This document shows positions 1 through 9,037 of a stretch of 64,000 nucleotides of DNA, piece by piece. Each line of letters opens with the position of its first letter. The stretch's first letter is position 1. The DNA comes from an uncultured Draconibacterium sp. (GTDB taxonomy: Bacteria; Bacteroidota; Bacteroidia; Bacteroidales; Prolixibacteraceae). A program made the translations under genes and the position numbers. The stretch covers positions 2,095,001 to 2,159,000 of the forward strand of contig NZ_OY781981.1 in assembly GCF_963677565.1 (NCBI RefSeq), read 5' to 3'. The notes under the pieces are model-generated. The model saw only the letters and a program-made list of their open reading frames with translations, searched no databases and had not been told where the DNA came from.

Positions 1-312
1 ACCTATTACCAGTTTACCATATCGAAAGTAATGTTTACACAGATTGGGGCCGATGTGCGTTACAACACAAAATATTATGCCGATGCGTATGCTCCGTCAA
101 CCGGATTGTTTTATTTGCAGAACGAACAGGAATATGGCGATTATCCGTACATCGATGTGTATGCCAACTTACGCCTTAAACGTACACGTGTTTTCTTTAA
201 ATGGATGAACATTGGTACAAATTTTCTTGATGGCAGATATATGACTACACCAAACTATCCGATGCCGCGCGCTACTTTCCGTTTGGGTGTTTCCTGGGCG
301 TGGTACGATTAA
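1..312 (+). CDS. Putative outer-membrane porin (Porin_10-like), C-terminal fragment
   Basis: The frame is open from base 1, so only the last 103 codons are present and the true start lies outside the window. The visible part is rich in alternating aromatic and polar residues typical of outer-membrane beta-strands. It ends in an aromatic-rich last strand closing with W-A-W-Y-D. The phrases GADVRYNTKYYADAY, FYLQNE and YPYIDVYANLRLKRTR resemble the end of the Bacteroidota putative porin family (PF14121-like), recognised from memory without a search. A beta-barrel in the outer membrane is the likely location. Substrate unknown. A TonB-dependent receptor end is the alternative but less likely. Confidence 0.7.
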   Translation, partial: TYYQFTISKVMFTQIGADVRYNTKYYADAYAPSTGLFYLQNEQEYGDYPYIDVYANLRLKRTRVFFKWMNIGTNFLDGRYMTTPNYPMPRATFRLGVSWAWYD

Positions 313-390
313 TCTTGATATTGAGAGAATGGAGAAACTTTCCAAATAAATAAACCCCTCTGTCGTCTTCCCACATGCTTTACACTGAGA

Positions 391-411
391 TCTCCCCTAT
401 TTTAAGGGAGA
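391..411. terminator. Possible hairpin between convergent genes
   Basis: TCTCCC (391-396) can pair with GGGAGA near 405-411 around an AT-rich loop, between the convergent porin and CoA pyrophosphatase genes. Neither strand carries a clear T-run right after the stem, so this is only a weak terminator candidate. Confidence 0.25.
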
Positions 412-436
412 AAATAAAGTATAAAAATCGAAGCTT

Positions 437-1048
437 TCAATTTTCATTAATTAAATCATAAAATTCCGAAAGAATCATTGCTGTGGCGCCCCAGATTATT
501 TCGTCGTCGTATTTTACGCAAGGCACTTTAAGTATTCCGGTTAATGTTTTTAATTCAATTGTAGTGTGAGGAGGTTTAAATGCTTCAATGGGGAAAAGAA
601 TAGCTTTTTCTACTTCCTCAGGGCAAAGTATAAATTCTGGTTTCGTATCCATCCAACCCACAAAAGGTGTAATCTGAAAACGGCTAACCTCAACATAAAA
701 CGACGACAATTTACCAAGGATCCTGATTTTATCTGCGGTAATACCAATTTCCTCGTGAGTTTCGCGCAGCGCTGTTTCTTCGGCGTTTTCATTCGCCTCA
801 ATTCGTCCGCCCGGCAAGGCAATTTGCCCTGCATGGTGTTTCATATACGTTGGGCGCTTTATCAGGCAAACTTTTAATCCTTCATTATCTGTAAAAAGTA
901 ACAAAAGCACACTGCTCTGTTTTACCCTGGTTCTATCTTCCGGAGCAGGTTTTAAAACCCTTTCGGGCGGCAGCATTTTATAATGCGACCTCGAACCGGG
1001 GAGTTCTCCTTTTAACGCAGCTTCTATTTTCTCAGGAATGGTGATCAT
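437..1048 (-). CDS. Nudix hydrolase, CoA pyrophosphatase-like
   Basis: A 203-aa Nudix protein. The complete Nudix box G-x5-E-x7-R-E-x2-E-E-x-G is visible at about residues 75-98 (GGRIEANENAEETALRETHE continuing into EIG). It is preceded by HHAGQIALPGG, which matches the H-x-GQ-x-[SA]-[FL]-PGG pattern of the CoA pyrophosphatase (NudL/UPF0035) subfamily. These enzymes cleave CoA and its derivatives to 4'-phosphopantetheine and 3',5'-ADP using Mg or Mn. The ATG at 1048 is chosen; a longer reading starts at a TTG at 1057 and adds only three residues. It is convergent with the porin fragment. Substrate specificity is inferred from family resemblance. Confidence 0.85.
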   Translation of the reverse strand: MITIPEKIEAALKGELPGSRSHYKMLPPERVLKPAPEDRTRVKQSSVLLLLFTDNEGLKVCLIKRPTYMKHHAGQIALPGGRIEANENAEETALRETHEEIGITADKIRILGKLSSFYVEVSRFQITPFVGWMDTKPEFILCPEEVEKAILFPIEAFKPPHTTIELKTLTGILKVPCVKYDDEIIWGATAMILSEFYDLINEN

Positions 1049-2116
1049 ATTGCGCAAAAATAAAAATTACCTGCAGAATTGCGTATGATAAACGTAGAAA
1101 CAGTGATAAGAGATATGCAACTTGAACATAAAAGAGACGAGACCAAGGCAACGCCTCTTTTGTTCGTAATCCACAAATTTATTTGAATCATCATCTTCTT
1201 CATTTTTGATGAACTCTCTATACAATTTGCATTGTTATATGTGGCAACATGTTTTGCTTTACTATAAAGTGGATTTAATTTAAACGACATAGTGTGTGTT
1301 TGAAAATTCCTGCCTGCCCTTTTTGCAGTTCTAAAGATGTAGATAGTACTTAAATACCGCTGTTAAAACAATTTTTTTTGAAATTTAGGTTGTTTAACGC
1401 TAGGGGCAAGCGGACCCGAAGTGCCGGAATAGAATAATGACGATGTAAATAGACATTTACTTGAGGCCAAAGAAATTGTATCACCTTATGATACGACTAT
1501 ATATATTTCGTGAATGGATTGGTGACTCAGAATATTAAGTGAAAAAAGCTGTAGGATGGCCACTCAAAGATTTATTTGGTTTGTACCTGGCTATTACTTT
1601 TCAGTTTTTAGAAAATAAAATAAGGATTATATCATCAACAGCTTTTACTTTATCGATTGAGAAGTTGGATAAAAAAGAGAGAGAACGGTTAAAAAAATGA
1701 GAAAGCCAGCCGCTAATGTATATTGAAAAAAGCCGTGGTGAATTTTTTGCCTCAGGTTTTCTGGATGTAAACAAACTCGCTCCGAAAACTCAGCCGTTTC
1801 ATATTGCCAAACCCGTTAACAGCAAGGCTAAAATCCAGCGATATTTTAATATTATGGAAAAAAATAATCTGGTCTAATAATACTATCGCCAATTATTATA
1901 AAAATAACATAGCTCAGTAATATCATTGATCGTTTTTCAACATGAAAATAAAATATTCAAATATAAAGCACACATTGTGACATGTTTTAGTATGTTAGTG
2001 CAGAGTGTTTTAAATATGTTTTACAATTGTTTTAATCATTTTAAAGATTTCAAATTTTCGTTATTTTTATTAAGTATTAACTTTTTGGGGCAGAGAAAAT
2101 TATTAAAGTTTTAATT
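1049..2116. other. Gene-poor 1.07-kb interval
   Basis: No convincing intact gene lies between the CoA pyrophosphatase and the hybrid kinase. The DNA is AT-rich and contains only short open frames. The 1440-1877 stretch looks like a decayed coding region and is listed separately. A small palindrome GTATCA-CCTTA-TGATAC lies near 1480-1496. No clear TAnnTTTG promoter was found in front of the kinase start at 2117. Confidence 0.5.
1440..1877 (+). pseudogene. Probable decayed gene (two or three short frame-shifted pieces)
   Basis: Two co-directional open stretches sit back to back. One runs 1539-1700 from a GTG (53 codons, includes WPLKDLFGLYLAITFQFLEN and ends in ERERLKK). The other runs 1716-1877 from an ATG (53 codons, includes EFFASGFLDVNKLAPKTQPF). 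Upstream at about 1453-1510 another coding-like phrase (EAKEIVSPYDTTIYIS) ends in a stop. They lie in different frames and are separated by stops, as expected for a gene broken by small indels. I do not recognise the ancestral family. They could also be chance frames in AT-rich DNA. Confidence 0.3.
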
Positions 2117-5100
2117 ATGGTTAATTTCAATTCGTTTCGAAAACTACATCAGCTTTTCAAAAAGAAAAAACACGAGCCCTGTTTGGATTCTGAAGTAGAA
2201 TATCGGGAAATTGTAGAAAATTCACTCGTAGGAGTATATATCATTCAGAATAACACTTTTAAATTTGTCAATAAACGATTCTGTGAAATATCCGGATACG
2301 CATATGACGAAATTGTGGATAAAATGAGTCCTACATTTCTAGTTTTTGAAAGTGATAAAGGTATTGTAAAAGAGAATATTAGGAAAAGAATTTCCAAAGA
2401 AAAAGCATCAATAGAATATGAGTTTCGTGGTGTCAAAAAAGACGGAAGTATCGTATGGTTAGGAGTTCTTGGAAATTTAATAACTTTTAAAGGGAAACCC
2501 GCAATTAGCGGAACGGTTGTTGACATTACCGAACGTAAAAAGGTTGAAGATGCTTTGCATATTAGAGAAGAACGTTTGCGTGAAACACTAGTAGTGACAA
2601 AGATTGGAACCTGGGAATGGAATGTGGCAGAAGATACATGGTTGGCGTCGCCCATATATTATACCATGTTGGGATACGAGCCGGTAGTTGGTCCATCAGA
2701 CCGAACTGTTTGGCTTAACCGTGTTCATCCGGAAGACAGAGCAAATGTAAAGGCCAAAATAAACGATGTTATAACTAATGAAGCAGATCGTTATATTTAC
2801 GAAGCCCGTATGTTACATGCTGACGGAACTTACCGGTGGCACCAGGTTATAGGTCATACAATTGAAAAGGACAATCTGGGTAAGATTAAACGTATGGTTG
2901 GCATACGAAAGGATATTACCGACTTTAAACAGGCTGAAGAAGAACTGCGAATTAGTGAAAATCGGTTACGGGTACTTATTGATACCCTTCCCGACCTTGT
3001 TTGGTTAAAAAACCCACATGGAGTTTATTTGCAATGCAATCAACGGTTTGAGCAATTTTATGGAGCCACTGAAAAAGAAATTGTTGGTAAAACTGATTAT
3101 GATTTTGTAAGCAAAGATTTGGCCGATTTTTTCAGGCAAAAGGATAATGATGCCGCGGTTGCAGGTAAACCAACCATAAATGAGGAAGAACTGACTTTTG
3201 CCGATGGACATAAGGAAATACTTGAAACAATAAAAACACCTATGTACGAAAGTGATGGTACTTTTATGGGCGTTTTAGGCATTGGCAGAGATATTACCCA
3301 GCGCAAAAAATCGAAACAGGAATTAATTAAGAACGAAGCAATAATAAGTACTGCTGTTGAAAATCTGCCAATTGTATTTTTTCTCATAGACAAAGATGGA
3401 ATCTTCAATCTTTCCATCGGAGCAGGTCTTAAAGGTCTGGGCTTGTTACCCAATCAAGTAGTTGGTCAATCTGTTTTCGATTTATACAAAGATTATCCTA
3501 AAACCATCGAAGCAATAAAAAAAGCACTTGCAGGCGAATTTGTAAATTTTGAATCAAACGTGAATGGAGTGCACTATTTGAATATTGTTCATCCAATGAC
3601 GATATCTGGTAAACGGGTTGGTATTGTAGGGGTTGGGCTCGATATAACCGAGCGTAAAAAGGCAAATGAATCACTAAAACTTTTTAGCACCTTAATTGAT
3701 AACTCTAATGACGCTTTTGAAGTTTATGACCCGAAAACCGGTCGAGTTATAGATGTTAACGAAACAGGGCACAAAACGCTTGGCTACAGCCGGGAAGAAT
3801 TCTTAAAATTGAGTGTTTATGATATTGATCCCTTTGTAGATAAAAATAATTTTAAGAAAAATATTCAAGAACTTCGAAAATCAGAGTTTCGAACCTGGCA
3901 AAGTATTCACAAACGAAAAGATGGTTCTACGTTTCCTGTTGAAGTAAATATCCGGCTTGTTAAGCTTGAAAAGGAATACCTGGTTTCAGTAGCCAGAGAT
4001 ATTAGCTTACGTAAACAAAACGAGGAACTTGTTGTGAAATTATCCCATGCAGTAGAACAAAGCCCGGTATCTATAATTATTACTGATAAAAATGGGAACA
4101 TTGAATATTCTAATCCCAAAACGTTCGAGGTGTCTGGTTACAAAAAGGAGGAAGTTTTGGGAAAAAACCCACGGATTTTCAGTTCAGGGGATAGAGCATC
4201 AAGTGAATATAAAGCGCTTTGGGAAAATCTTTTGGCTGGAAAAGAGTGGAAAGGAGAGTTTCAAAACAGAAAGAAAAATGGCGAGCTTTTCTGGGAATTC
4301 GTATACATCTCACCTATTTTAAACGCAACAGGAGAAATCACTCATTTTGTTGCAATTAAAGAAGATATTACAGAAAGAAGAAAGATGATTGAAGAACTCA
4401 TTTATGCTAAAAATAAGGCAGAGGAAAGTGACCGGTTGAAATCTGCTTTTCTGGCCAATATGAGCCACGAAATTCGCACTCCAATGAACGGTATTTTAGG
4501 TTTTGCAAGTCTGCTTAAGGAACCGGAATTATCTGGCGAACTGCAAAATGAGTACATTCAAATTATCGAAAAAAGTGGAGCCCGTATGCTTAACATTATA
4601 AACGATATTGTGAGCATTTCTCAAATTGAATCGGGCATAATTGACATTAATCTTTCCGAAACAAACATAAATAGCCAGTTGCAATTTGTTTACGATTCGT
4701 TAAAACTTGATGCCGATCATAAAGATCTCAACTTTTCATTCACCTGCGAATTTCCTGAAAGCAGAGCAGTTATTACCACCGATATTGAAAAATTTTATGG
4801 AATACTTTTAAACCTGGTAAAAAATGCCATAAAATATACAGACAAAGGAACGGTAGAGTTTGGGTATGTAGTAAAAGGCGAAAAATTGGAATTTTATGTA
4901 AAGGATACTGGTATTGGGATTTCAAATGAAAAAGTTGAGTTGATTTTTGAACGTTTCATTCAAGCTGATATTACTGATAAAATGGCACGACAAGGTGCAG
5001 GTTTGGGATTATCCATTTCTAAAGCATACGTAGAAATGTTGGGTGGTGAAATATGGGTGGATAGTGAAGAATCCAAAGGGTCAACTTTCTTCTTTACACT

Positions 5101-5554
5101 TCCCCGTAACGTCGATAAAGATAAAAAAGTAAATATCACTACCGGAGTCGATCCAGATACAGAAGCAAAGACTTTTATTCCTGAAAAATCGGGCTTAAAG
5201 GTATTAATTGCCGAAGACGATGAAGCCTCTGAAATGTTAATGTCAATAAAAATCCAGAAATTTAGCAGGGAAATACTGAAAGTAAATACAGGAACAAATG
5301 CTATTGAAACCTGCCTTAATAATCCGGATATTGATTTGATACTTATGGATATTCAAATGCCTGGTATGAACGGGTACGAGGCTACCAGAAAAATTAGAGA
5401 GTTTAATAAAAAGGTGATTATTATTGCCCAAACAGCTTTTGCACTGGAAGGGGATAAAGAAAAAGCTATTGAGGCAGGTTGTAACAACTATATTTCAAAA
5501 CCTATCAGCCAGGATGAACTATTATCATTAGTTCAATTCTATTTTGCAAAATGA
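2117..5554 (+). CDS. Hybrid sensor histidine kinase with six PAS domains and a receiver
   Basis: A 1145-aa protein with no evident membrane segment, so probably a cytoplasmic sensor. Six PAS/PAC units are marked by their closing motifs (DITERKK, DITDFKQ, DITQRKK, DITERKK, DISLRKQ, DITERRK) ending at about residues 142, 272, 396, 515, 632 and 755. The HisKA phosphoacceptor is His784 in NMSHEIRTPMNG. The ATPase domain has the N box NLVKNAIKYT (about 898), G1 box DTGIGIS (about 929) and G2 box GAGLGLSISKAY (about 960). A C-terminal receiver (about 1028-1143) carries Asp1078 in LILMDIQMPGMNG. There is no DNA-binding output domain, so phosphate is probably passed on through an Hpt protein or used allosterically. 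No partner gene is adjacent; ligands are unknown. Confidence 0.93.
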   Translation: MVNFNSFRKLHQLFKKKKHEPCLDSEVEYREIVENSLVGVYIIQNNTFKFVNKRFCEISGYAYDEIVDKMSPTFLVFESDKGIVKENIRKRISKEKASIEYEFRGVKKDGSIVWLGVLGNLITFKGKPAISGTVVDITERKKVEDALHIREERLRETLVVTKIGTWEWNVAEDTWLASPIYYTMLGYEPVVGPSDRTVWLNRVHPEDRANVKAKINDVITNEADRYIYEARMLHADGTYRWHQVIGHTIEKDNLGKIKRMVGIRKDITDFKQAEEELRISENRLRVLIDTLPDLVWLKNPHGVYLQCNQRFEQFYGATEKEIVGKTDYDFVSKDLADFFRQKDNDAAVAGKPTINEEELTFADGHKEILETIKTPMYESDGTFMGVLGIGRDITQRKKSKQELIKNEAIISTAVENLPIVFFLIDKDGIFNLSIGAGLKGLGLLPNQVVGQSVFDLYKDYPKTIEAIKKALAGEFVNFESNVNGVHYLNIVHPMTISGKRVGIVGVGLDITERKKANESLKLFSTLIDNSNDAFEVYDPKTGRVIDVNETGHKTLGYSREEFLKLSVYDIDPFVDKNNFKKNIQELRKSEFRTWQSIHKRKDGSTFPVEVNIRLVKLEKEYLVSVARDISLRKQNEELVVKLSHAVEQSPVSIIITDKNGNIEYSNPKTFEVSGYKKEEVLGKNPRIFSSGDRASSEYKALWENLLAGKEWKGEFQNRKKNGELFWEFVYISPILNATGEITHFVAIKEDITERRKMIEELIYAKNKAEESDRLKSAFLANMSHEIRTPMNGILGFASLLKEPELSGELQNEYIQIIEKSGARMLNIINDIVSISQIESGIIDINLSETNINSQLQFVYDSLKLDADHKDLNFSFTCEFPESRAVITTDIEKFYGILLNLVKNAIKYTDKGTVEFGYVVKGEKLEFYVKDTGIGISNEKVELIFERFIQADITDKMARQGAGLGLSISKAYVEMLGGEIWVDSEESKGSTFFFTLPRNVDKDKKVNITTGVDPDTEAKTFIPEKSGLKVLIAEDDEASEMLMSIKIQKFSREILKVNTGTNAIETCLNNPDIDLILMDIQMPGMNGYEATRKIREFNKKVIIIAQTAFALEGDKEKAIEAGCNNYISKPISQDELLSLVQFYFAK

Positions 5555-5719
5555 ATACATAGATACTGCTTTTAATGCTTGAAAATAAGGTGTATTGCTA
5601 ATAATGGTATTTGGACTATTGAGCCCCAAATAAGATGTTTTTATAAAATATCTTTATCTACCTTGCAGCGGTTTAACAACTAATTGTTTTGAAATACAAA
5701 CGTTTCAGATGTTTGTTCG

Positions 5720-6973
5720 TTAATCAAACCGAATCACCTTATCAGGCGAAATTTTAGAAATAAACCAGCTTGGAATAATCAGAATGAGTGAGGTAATTAC
5801 AATGGTTCCGAGGTTGAGTAATAGCAGGTGAGTGAGCGAAAAATTCATTGGTACATAATCAACGTAATACGATTCGGGATTCAGCTGAATAATATGAAAA
5901 CCCATTTGCAGTAATACAATAGCCACACCAATAATGTTTCCCCAAAGTAGTCCGCGCCCGGTTAAAAACACCGAAAGATAAACAAACACCTTGCGGATGC
6001 TCCAGTTGGGGCTTCCCATCGCTTTTAGTACACCAATCATGCTGGCACGTTCGAGTATCAGAACCAGTAGCCCCGACACCATATTAAAAGCCGCAACAAC
6101 AACCATTAAAATCAGTATTATCCACACGTTCATATCCAGTATCGACAACCAGTCGAATATTTGCGGGTAAACGCGTGTTATACTTTGCGTGCGCAGTATC
6201 TCAGTGTTTTCTTCGCGGTAACTGATGATTATGTTGCGTATGTTTTGCTCAATATTGTCGATGTCAAAAAAATCAGTGGTAATTACCTCGAACCCGGTAA
6301 TCTGGTTGGGACGCCAGTCGTTAAGCCGCTGAATTTGTTTCAGGTCGCCCAGAATAAACAACTGGTCGAACTCCTCGAAACCGGTGCGATAAATGCCGCT
6401 TACCTGCATTTGCAGCATGCGCGGAATCGATTCGTCGCCGGTAATAAAATATACCACAATGCGGTCGTTCAGTTTCAGGCGTAACAGTTTGGCCACCTGT
6501 GCCGATAGTAAAATTTCGTTTGAGCGGGTACTGTCGTTAACTGTGGGTACCTCGCCCTCAACAAGGTGTTTGCTAAAAAACTGCCACTCGTAATTCTCGT
6601 TTACGCCTTTAAACACAATGCCCTGAATGTATTCGTCGGTTTTAATCATACCGGGCTTAGTGGCATAAGGCTGCAGGCGTTTTATACCGGGCAGCGTTTT
6701 AATATCGTCGATAAAAGGCTGGTCTTCCGAAATAGGACTGGTCTCGTACGAACTGTTCGAATCGTAATTTATAATTTGAATGTGCGAACCAAAGCCGATT
6801 ACTTTGTTACGGATCTCCTTTTTAAAGCCGGTAACCACCGCCACCGAAACAATCATTACCGTTAATCCAAGTGCAATGCCCGCCAGCGCAATACGAATAA
6901 TGCGTTGCGACAACAGCTTTTTGTTTGCCTTGTCGAAAAAAAGTCGGCGCGATATAAAAAGTTCGGTGTTCAA
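5720..6973 (-). CDS. ABC transporter permease, LolC/LolE family
   Basis: 417 aa with the MacB-PCD plus FtsX layout of lipoprotein-releasing permeases: one N-terminal membrane helix (about 27-50, ALAGIALGLTVMIVSVAVVTG), a large periplasmic domain, then three C-terminal helices beginning near 280. FKKEIRNKVIGFGSHIQI is typical of Bacteroidota LolE-like proteins. With an ATPase (LolD) such proteins extract lipoproteins from the inner membrane toward LolA; no lolD is adjacent. The frame begins with TTG at 6973. I keep this start because MN-x-ELFI-x-RR is where the family conventionally begins. It is convergent with the hybrid kinase and about 75 bp downstream of the flippase-like gene, on the same strand. 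Confidence 0.85.
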   Translation of the reverse strand: MNTELFISRRLFFDKANKKLLSQRIIRIALAGIALGLTVMIVSVAVVTGFKKEIRNKVIGFGSHIQIINYDSNSSYETSPISEDQPFIDDIKTLPGIKRLQPYATKPGMIKTDEYIQGIVFKGVNENYEWQFFSKHLVEGEVPTVNDSTRSNEILLSAQVAKLLRLKLNDRIVVYFITGDESIPRMLQMQVSGIYRTGFEEFDQLFILGDLKQIQRLNDWRPNQITGFEVITTDFFDIDNIEQNIRNIIISYREENTEILRTQSITRVYPQIFDWLSILDMNVWIILILMVVVAAFNMVSGLLVLILERASMIGVLKAMGSPNWSIRKVFVYLSVFLTGRGLLWGNIIGVAIVLLQMGFHIIQLNPESYYVDYVPMNFSLTHLLLLNLGTIVITSLILIIPSWFISKISPDKVIRFD

Positions 6974-7048
6974 ATTAGTCGACGTTTCAAGTTGCCAAAA
7001 TACAAATAATACCGATAAGCGTTGGGCGCAGGCCGTTTAAATCCGGTG

Positions 7049-8077
7049 CTATTGTGCATTCGCCGTTTCCGGAATCAGTTCTTCCTCGGTAACATCGCTT
7101 CGGCGGTTAATAAACGGAAGAACCATCAGAGATATTATACCGATAAGAATTATCATGGCTGTCATTGACGTGTGAGCTACAAAAGCGAAGATAATGCCGT
7201 TTTCATTTGCCACGCCATATAATGAAAGGGCTTCTTTTGCCATAAAATGCCATGCCCCGATTCCACCCTGTACCGGTGCTACCATTCCAAAGCTTGCCAG
7301 TACAAATGTTGTTAATCCGGCAATTGGATTCAGATCGCTGGTAAAATCGAAGGCAAAGAATACAACGTAAAGCATCAAATAATATATGCCCCATATAAAC
7401 GCGGAGTGGAAAAAGAACCAACCTTTTTTCTCGATGTTTTTAATGGAAATAAATCCTTCCTTAAAGTTGCGGATCACTTCCAGAATTTTTTTGAAGAAGG
7501 CCGTATGTTTAAAAGCGTTTCTGAATATAAATATCAATATGGCCAGCACAACAATCCCGATTACAAGGAAAGGCGATGTGCCAACAGCATATAATTTCTC
7601 TGAAATTTCGGGATTCTCTTTCATAAAGTGAATCATTTCGCCAAACTGCGAGAGAATTATAATTGCAAGTAGAATTAGAAGCGAAATCAGGTCGATTAGT
7701 CGCTCGGCAACCACTGTGCCTACCAGTTTGGTAAACGATATTTTTTCGTAGCGCGATAAAACTCCACAGCGCGAAACTTCGCCCATTCGCGGGATAGCCA
7801 TGTTCATTAAGTAGCCCACCATAACGGCCAAAAAAGTGTTGATAAAGCGTGGTTTATGCCCGATTGGCTCAATCATTAGTCCCCAGCGCAGGGTGCGGCT
7901 CACATGGCTTAGCAAGCCAAGAAGCAGCGATGCTACCACCCACCAATAGTTAACATCGTTTTTTAAAACGGTTTTTATCCGTTCAATATCCTGATCTTTG
8001 TAAATAAGCCAAAAAATAAAAGCTCCCAGAGCGAAGAAGCCAAGAAACTGTAGAATCTTAACGATGGTTTTTTTCAA
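7049..8077 (-). CDS. Flippase-like/lysylphosphatidylglycerol synthase TM-domain protein (UPF0104)
   Basis: 342 aa, almost entirely hydrophobic, with about eight predicted membrane helices. The family traits seen are an N-terminal FLGFFALGAFIFWLIYK helix, SHVSRTLRWGLMIEPIG, the loop MAIPRMGEVSRCGVLSRYEKISFTKL with VVAERLID, and a C-terminal APVQGGIGAWHFMAKEAL segment. This matches the LPG_synthase_TM/AglD-like family (PF03706), the membrane half of MprF and stand-alone flippase-like proteins. No synthetase domain is present, so aminoacyl-lipid synthesis is not implied. The substrate is unknown. It is probably co-transcribed with the downstream LolE-like permease (71-bp spacer). Confidence 0.85.
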   Translation of the reverse strand: MKKTIVKILQFLGFFALGAFIFWLIYKDQDIERIKTVLKNDVNYWWVVASLLLGLLSHVSRTLRWGLMIEPIGHKPRFINTFLAVMVGYLMNMAIPRMGEVSRCGVLSRYEKISFTKLVGTVVAERLIDLISLLILLAIIILSQFGEMIHFMKENPEISEKLYAVGTSPFLVIGIVVLAILIFIFRNAFKHTAFFKKILEVIRNFKEGFISIKNIEKKGWFFFHSAFIWGIYYLMLYVVFFAFDFTSDLNPIAGLTTFVLASFGMVAPVQGGIGAWHFMAKEALSLYGVANENGIIFAFVAHTSMTAMIILIGIISLMVLPFINRRSDVTEEELIPETANAQ

Positions 8078-8194
8078 AATCTAGATTTTTAAAGCTTTCT
8101 TTCTCGCGTCACCAGTTATTTCCCTTAAAATTTACTACTTTCACGACGCGAAAAATACCGTTAGGTATTGAGCAATTCTTTGATGGCAAAAATA

Positions 8195-8202
8195 TAAATT
8201 TG
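8195..8202 (+). promoter_or_regulatory. Candidate -7 box for rsmA-mgtE
   Basis: TAAATTTG fits the Bacteroidota -7 consensus TAnnTTTG, 61 bp before the rsmA ATG. The nearest upstream TTG motifs are spaced 12 or 24 bp away rather than the usual 19-21, so support is partial. Confidence 0.35.
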
Positions 8203-8263
8203 TTTTATTAATCGAACGAAAAAGAGCATTAAGTAAAATTGAAAATGGACGAGGCGGAGTGTA

Positions 8264-9037
8264 ATGAGCTATGTACGACCCAAAAAAAATCTAGGTCAAC
8301 ATTTTTTAACCGATCAAAATATTGCGCGAAAAATTGTTGACAGCCTGAGTGCCGATGTACCGGATATACTGGAAATCGGCCCCGGAATGGGAGTGTTAAC
8401 TCAATACCTGCTACAACGCCCCGAACTAAATGTTCATGTTGTTGAGATCGATACCGAATCAGTAGAATACCTGGGGCAAAATTTTCCAACGCTAAAATAC
8501 ATTTGGGGAGAAGATTTTCTGAAAGCTGATATCGCTGGTCGTTTTTCGGGTCAATTCAGTGTTATCGGAAATTTTCCTTATAATATTTCATCGCAGATAT
8601 TTTTCCGCGTGTTGCAACTTCGTAACCGCATTCCCGAAACAGTGGGAATGGTGCAAAAAGAAGTTGCCGAGCGTATTGCCGCTCCACACGGATCGAAAAC
8701 CTATGGAATACTGAGTGTGTTGCTACAGGCTTTTTTCGATATTGAATACCTGTTTACCGTTTCGGAAGGCGTGTTCAATCCGCCGCCAAAAGTAAAATCG
8801 GCAGTGATGCGGCTAAAACGAAACGAGGTAAAAGAACTTCCTTGCAGCGAGGAACTGTTTGTAAAAGTGGTGAAAGCAGCTTTTAACCTTCGCCGAAAAA
8901 TGCTACGTAATTCACTAAAGGAAATTTGTGCCCAATTACCCGAGGAGTATGCTACGAAACGACCTGAACAACTTTCGGTCGGTGCGTTTATTGATCTGAC
9001 TTGTAAAATCGAAGAAATCGAAAAAAGTAAATCATGA
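8264..9037 (+). CDS. rsmA: 16S rRNA (adenine1518/1519-N6)-dimethyltransferase RsmA (KsgA)
   Basis: 257 aa, the normal length. It shows the family opening KKNLGQHFLTDQNIARKIV, the SAM-binding loop LEIGPGMGVLT (about 43-53) and catalytic motif IV NFPY at 103-106 followed by NISS. The C-terminal domain contains FNPPPKVKSAVMRL, typical of KsgA. The enzyme dimethylates two adjacent adenines in helix 45 of 16S rRNA using SAM and acts as a late 30S assembly checkpoint. Its stop overlaps the mgtE start in an ATGA arrangement, suggesting translational coupling. The start at 8264 directly precedes the conserved N-terminus (MSYVRPKKNLGQ). Confidence 0.97.
   Translation: MSYVRPKKNLGQHFLTDQNIARKIVDSLSADVPDILEIGPGMGVLTQYLLQRPELNVHVVEIDTESVEYLGQNFPTLKYIWGEDFLKADIAGRFSGQFSVIGNFPYNISSQIFFRVLQLRNRIPETVGMVQKEVAERIAAPHGSKTYGILSVLLQAFFDIEYLFTVSEGVFNPPPKVKSAVMRLKRNEVKELPCSEELFVKVVKAAFNLRRKMLRNSLKEICAQLPEEYATKRPEQLSVGAFIDLTCKIEEIEKSKS

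Noticed and set aside
1045..1290. 81-codon frame upstream of the Nudix gene
   Set aside because: Cys- and Ser-rich, AT-biased, no recognisable domain, overlaps the Nudix start region; looks like chance.
1926..2114. 62-codon frame just before the hybrid kinase
   Set aside because: Low-complexity Phe/Lys-rich translation from AT-rich DNA with no promoter or family resemblance.
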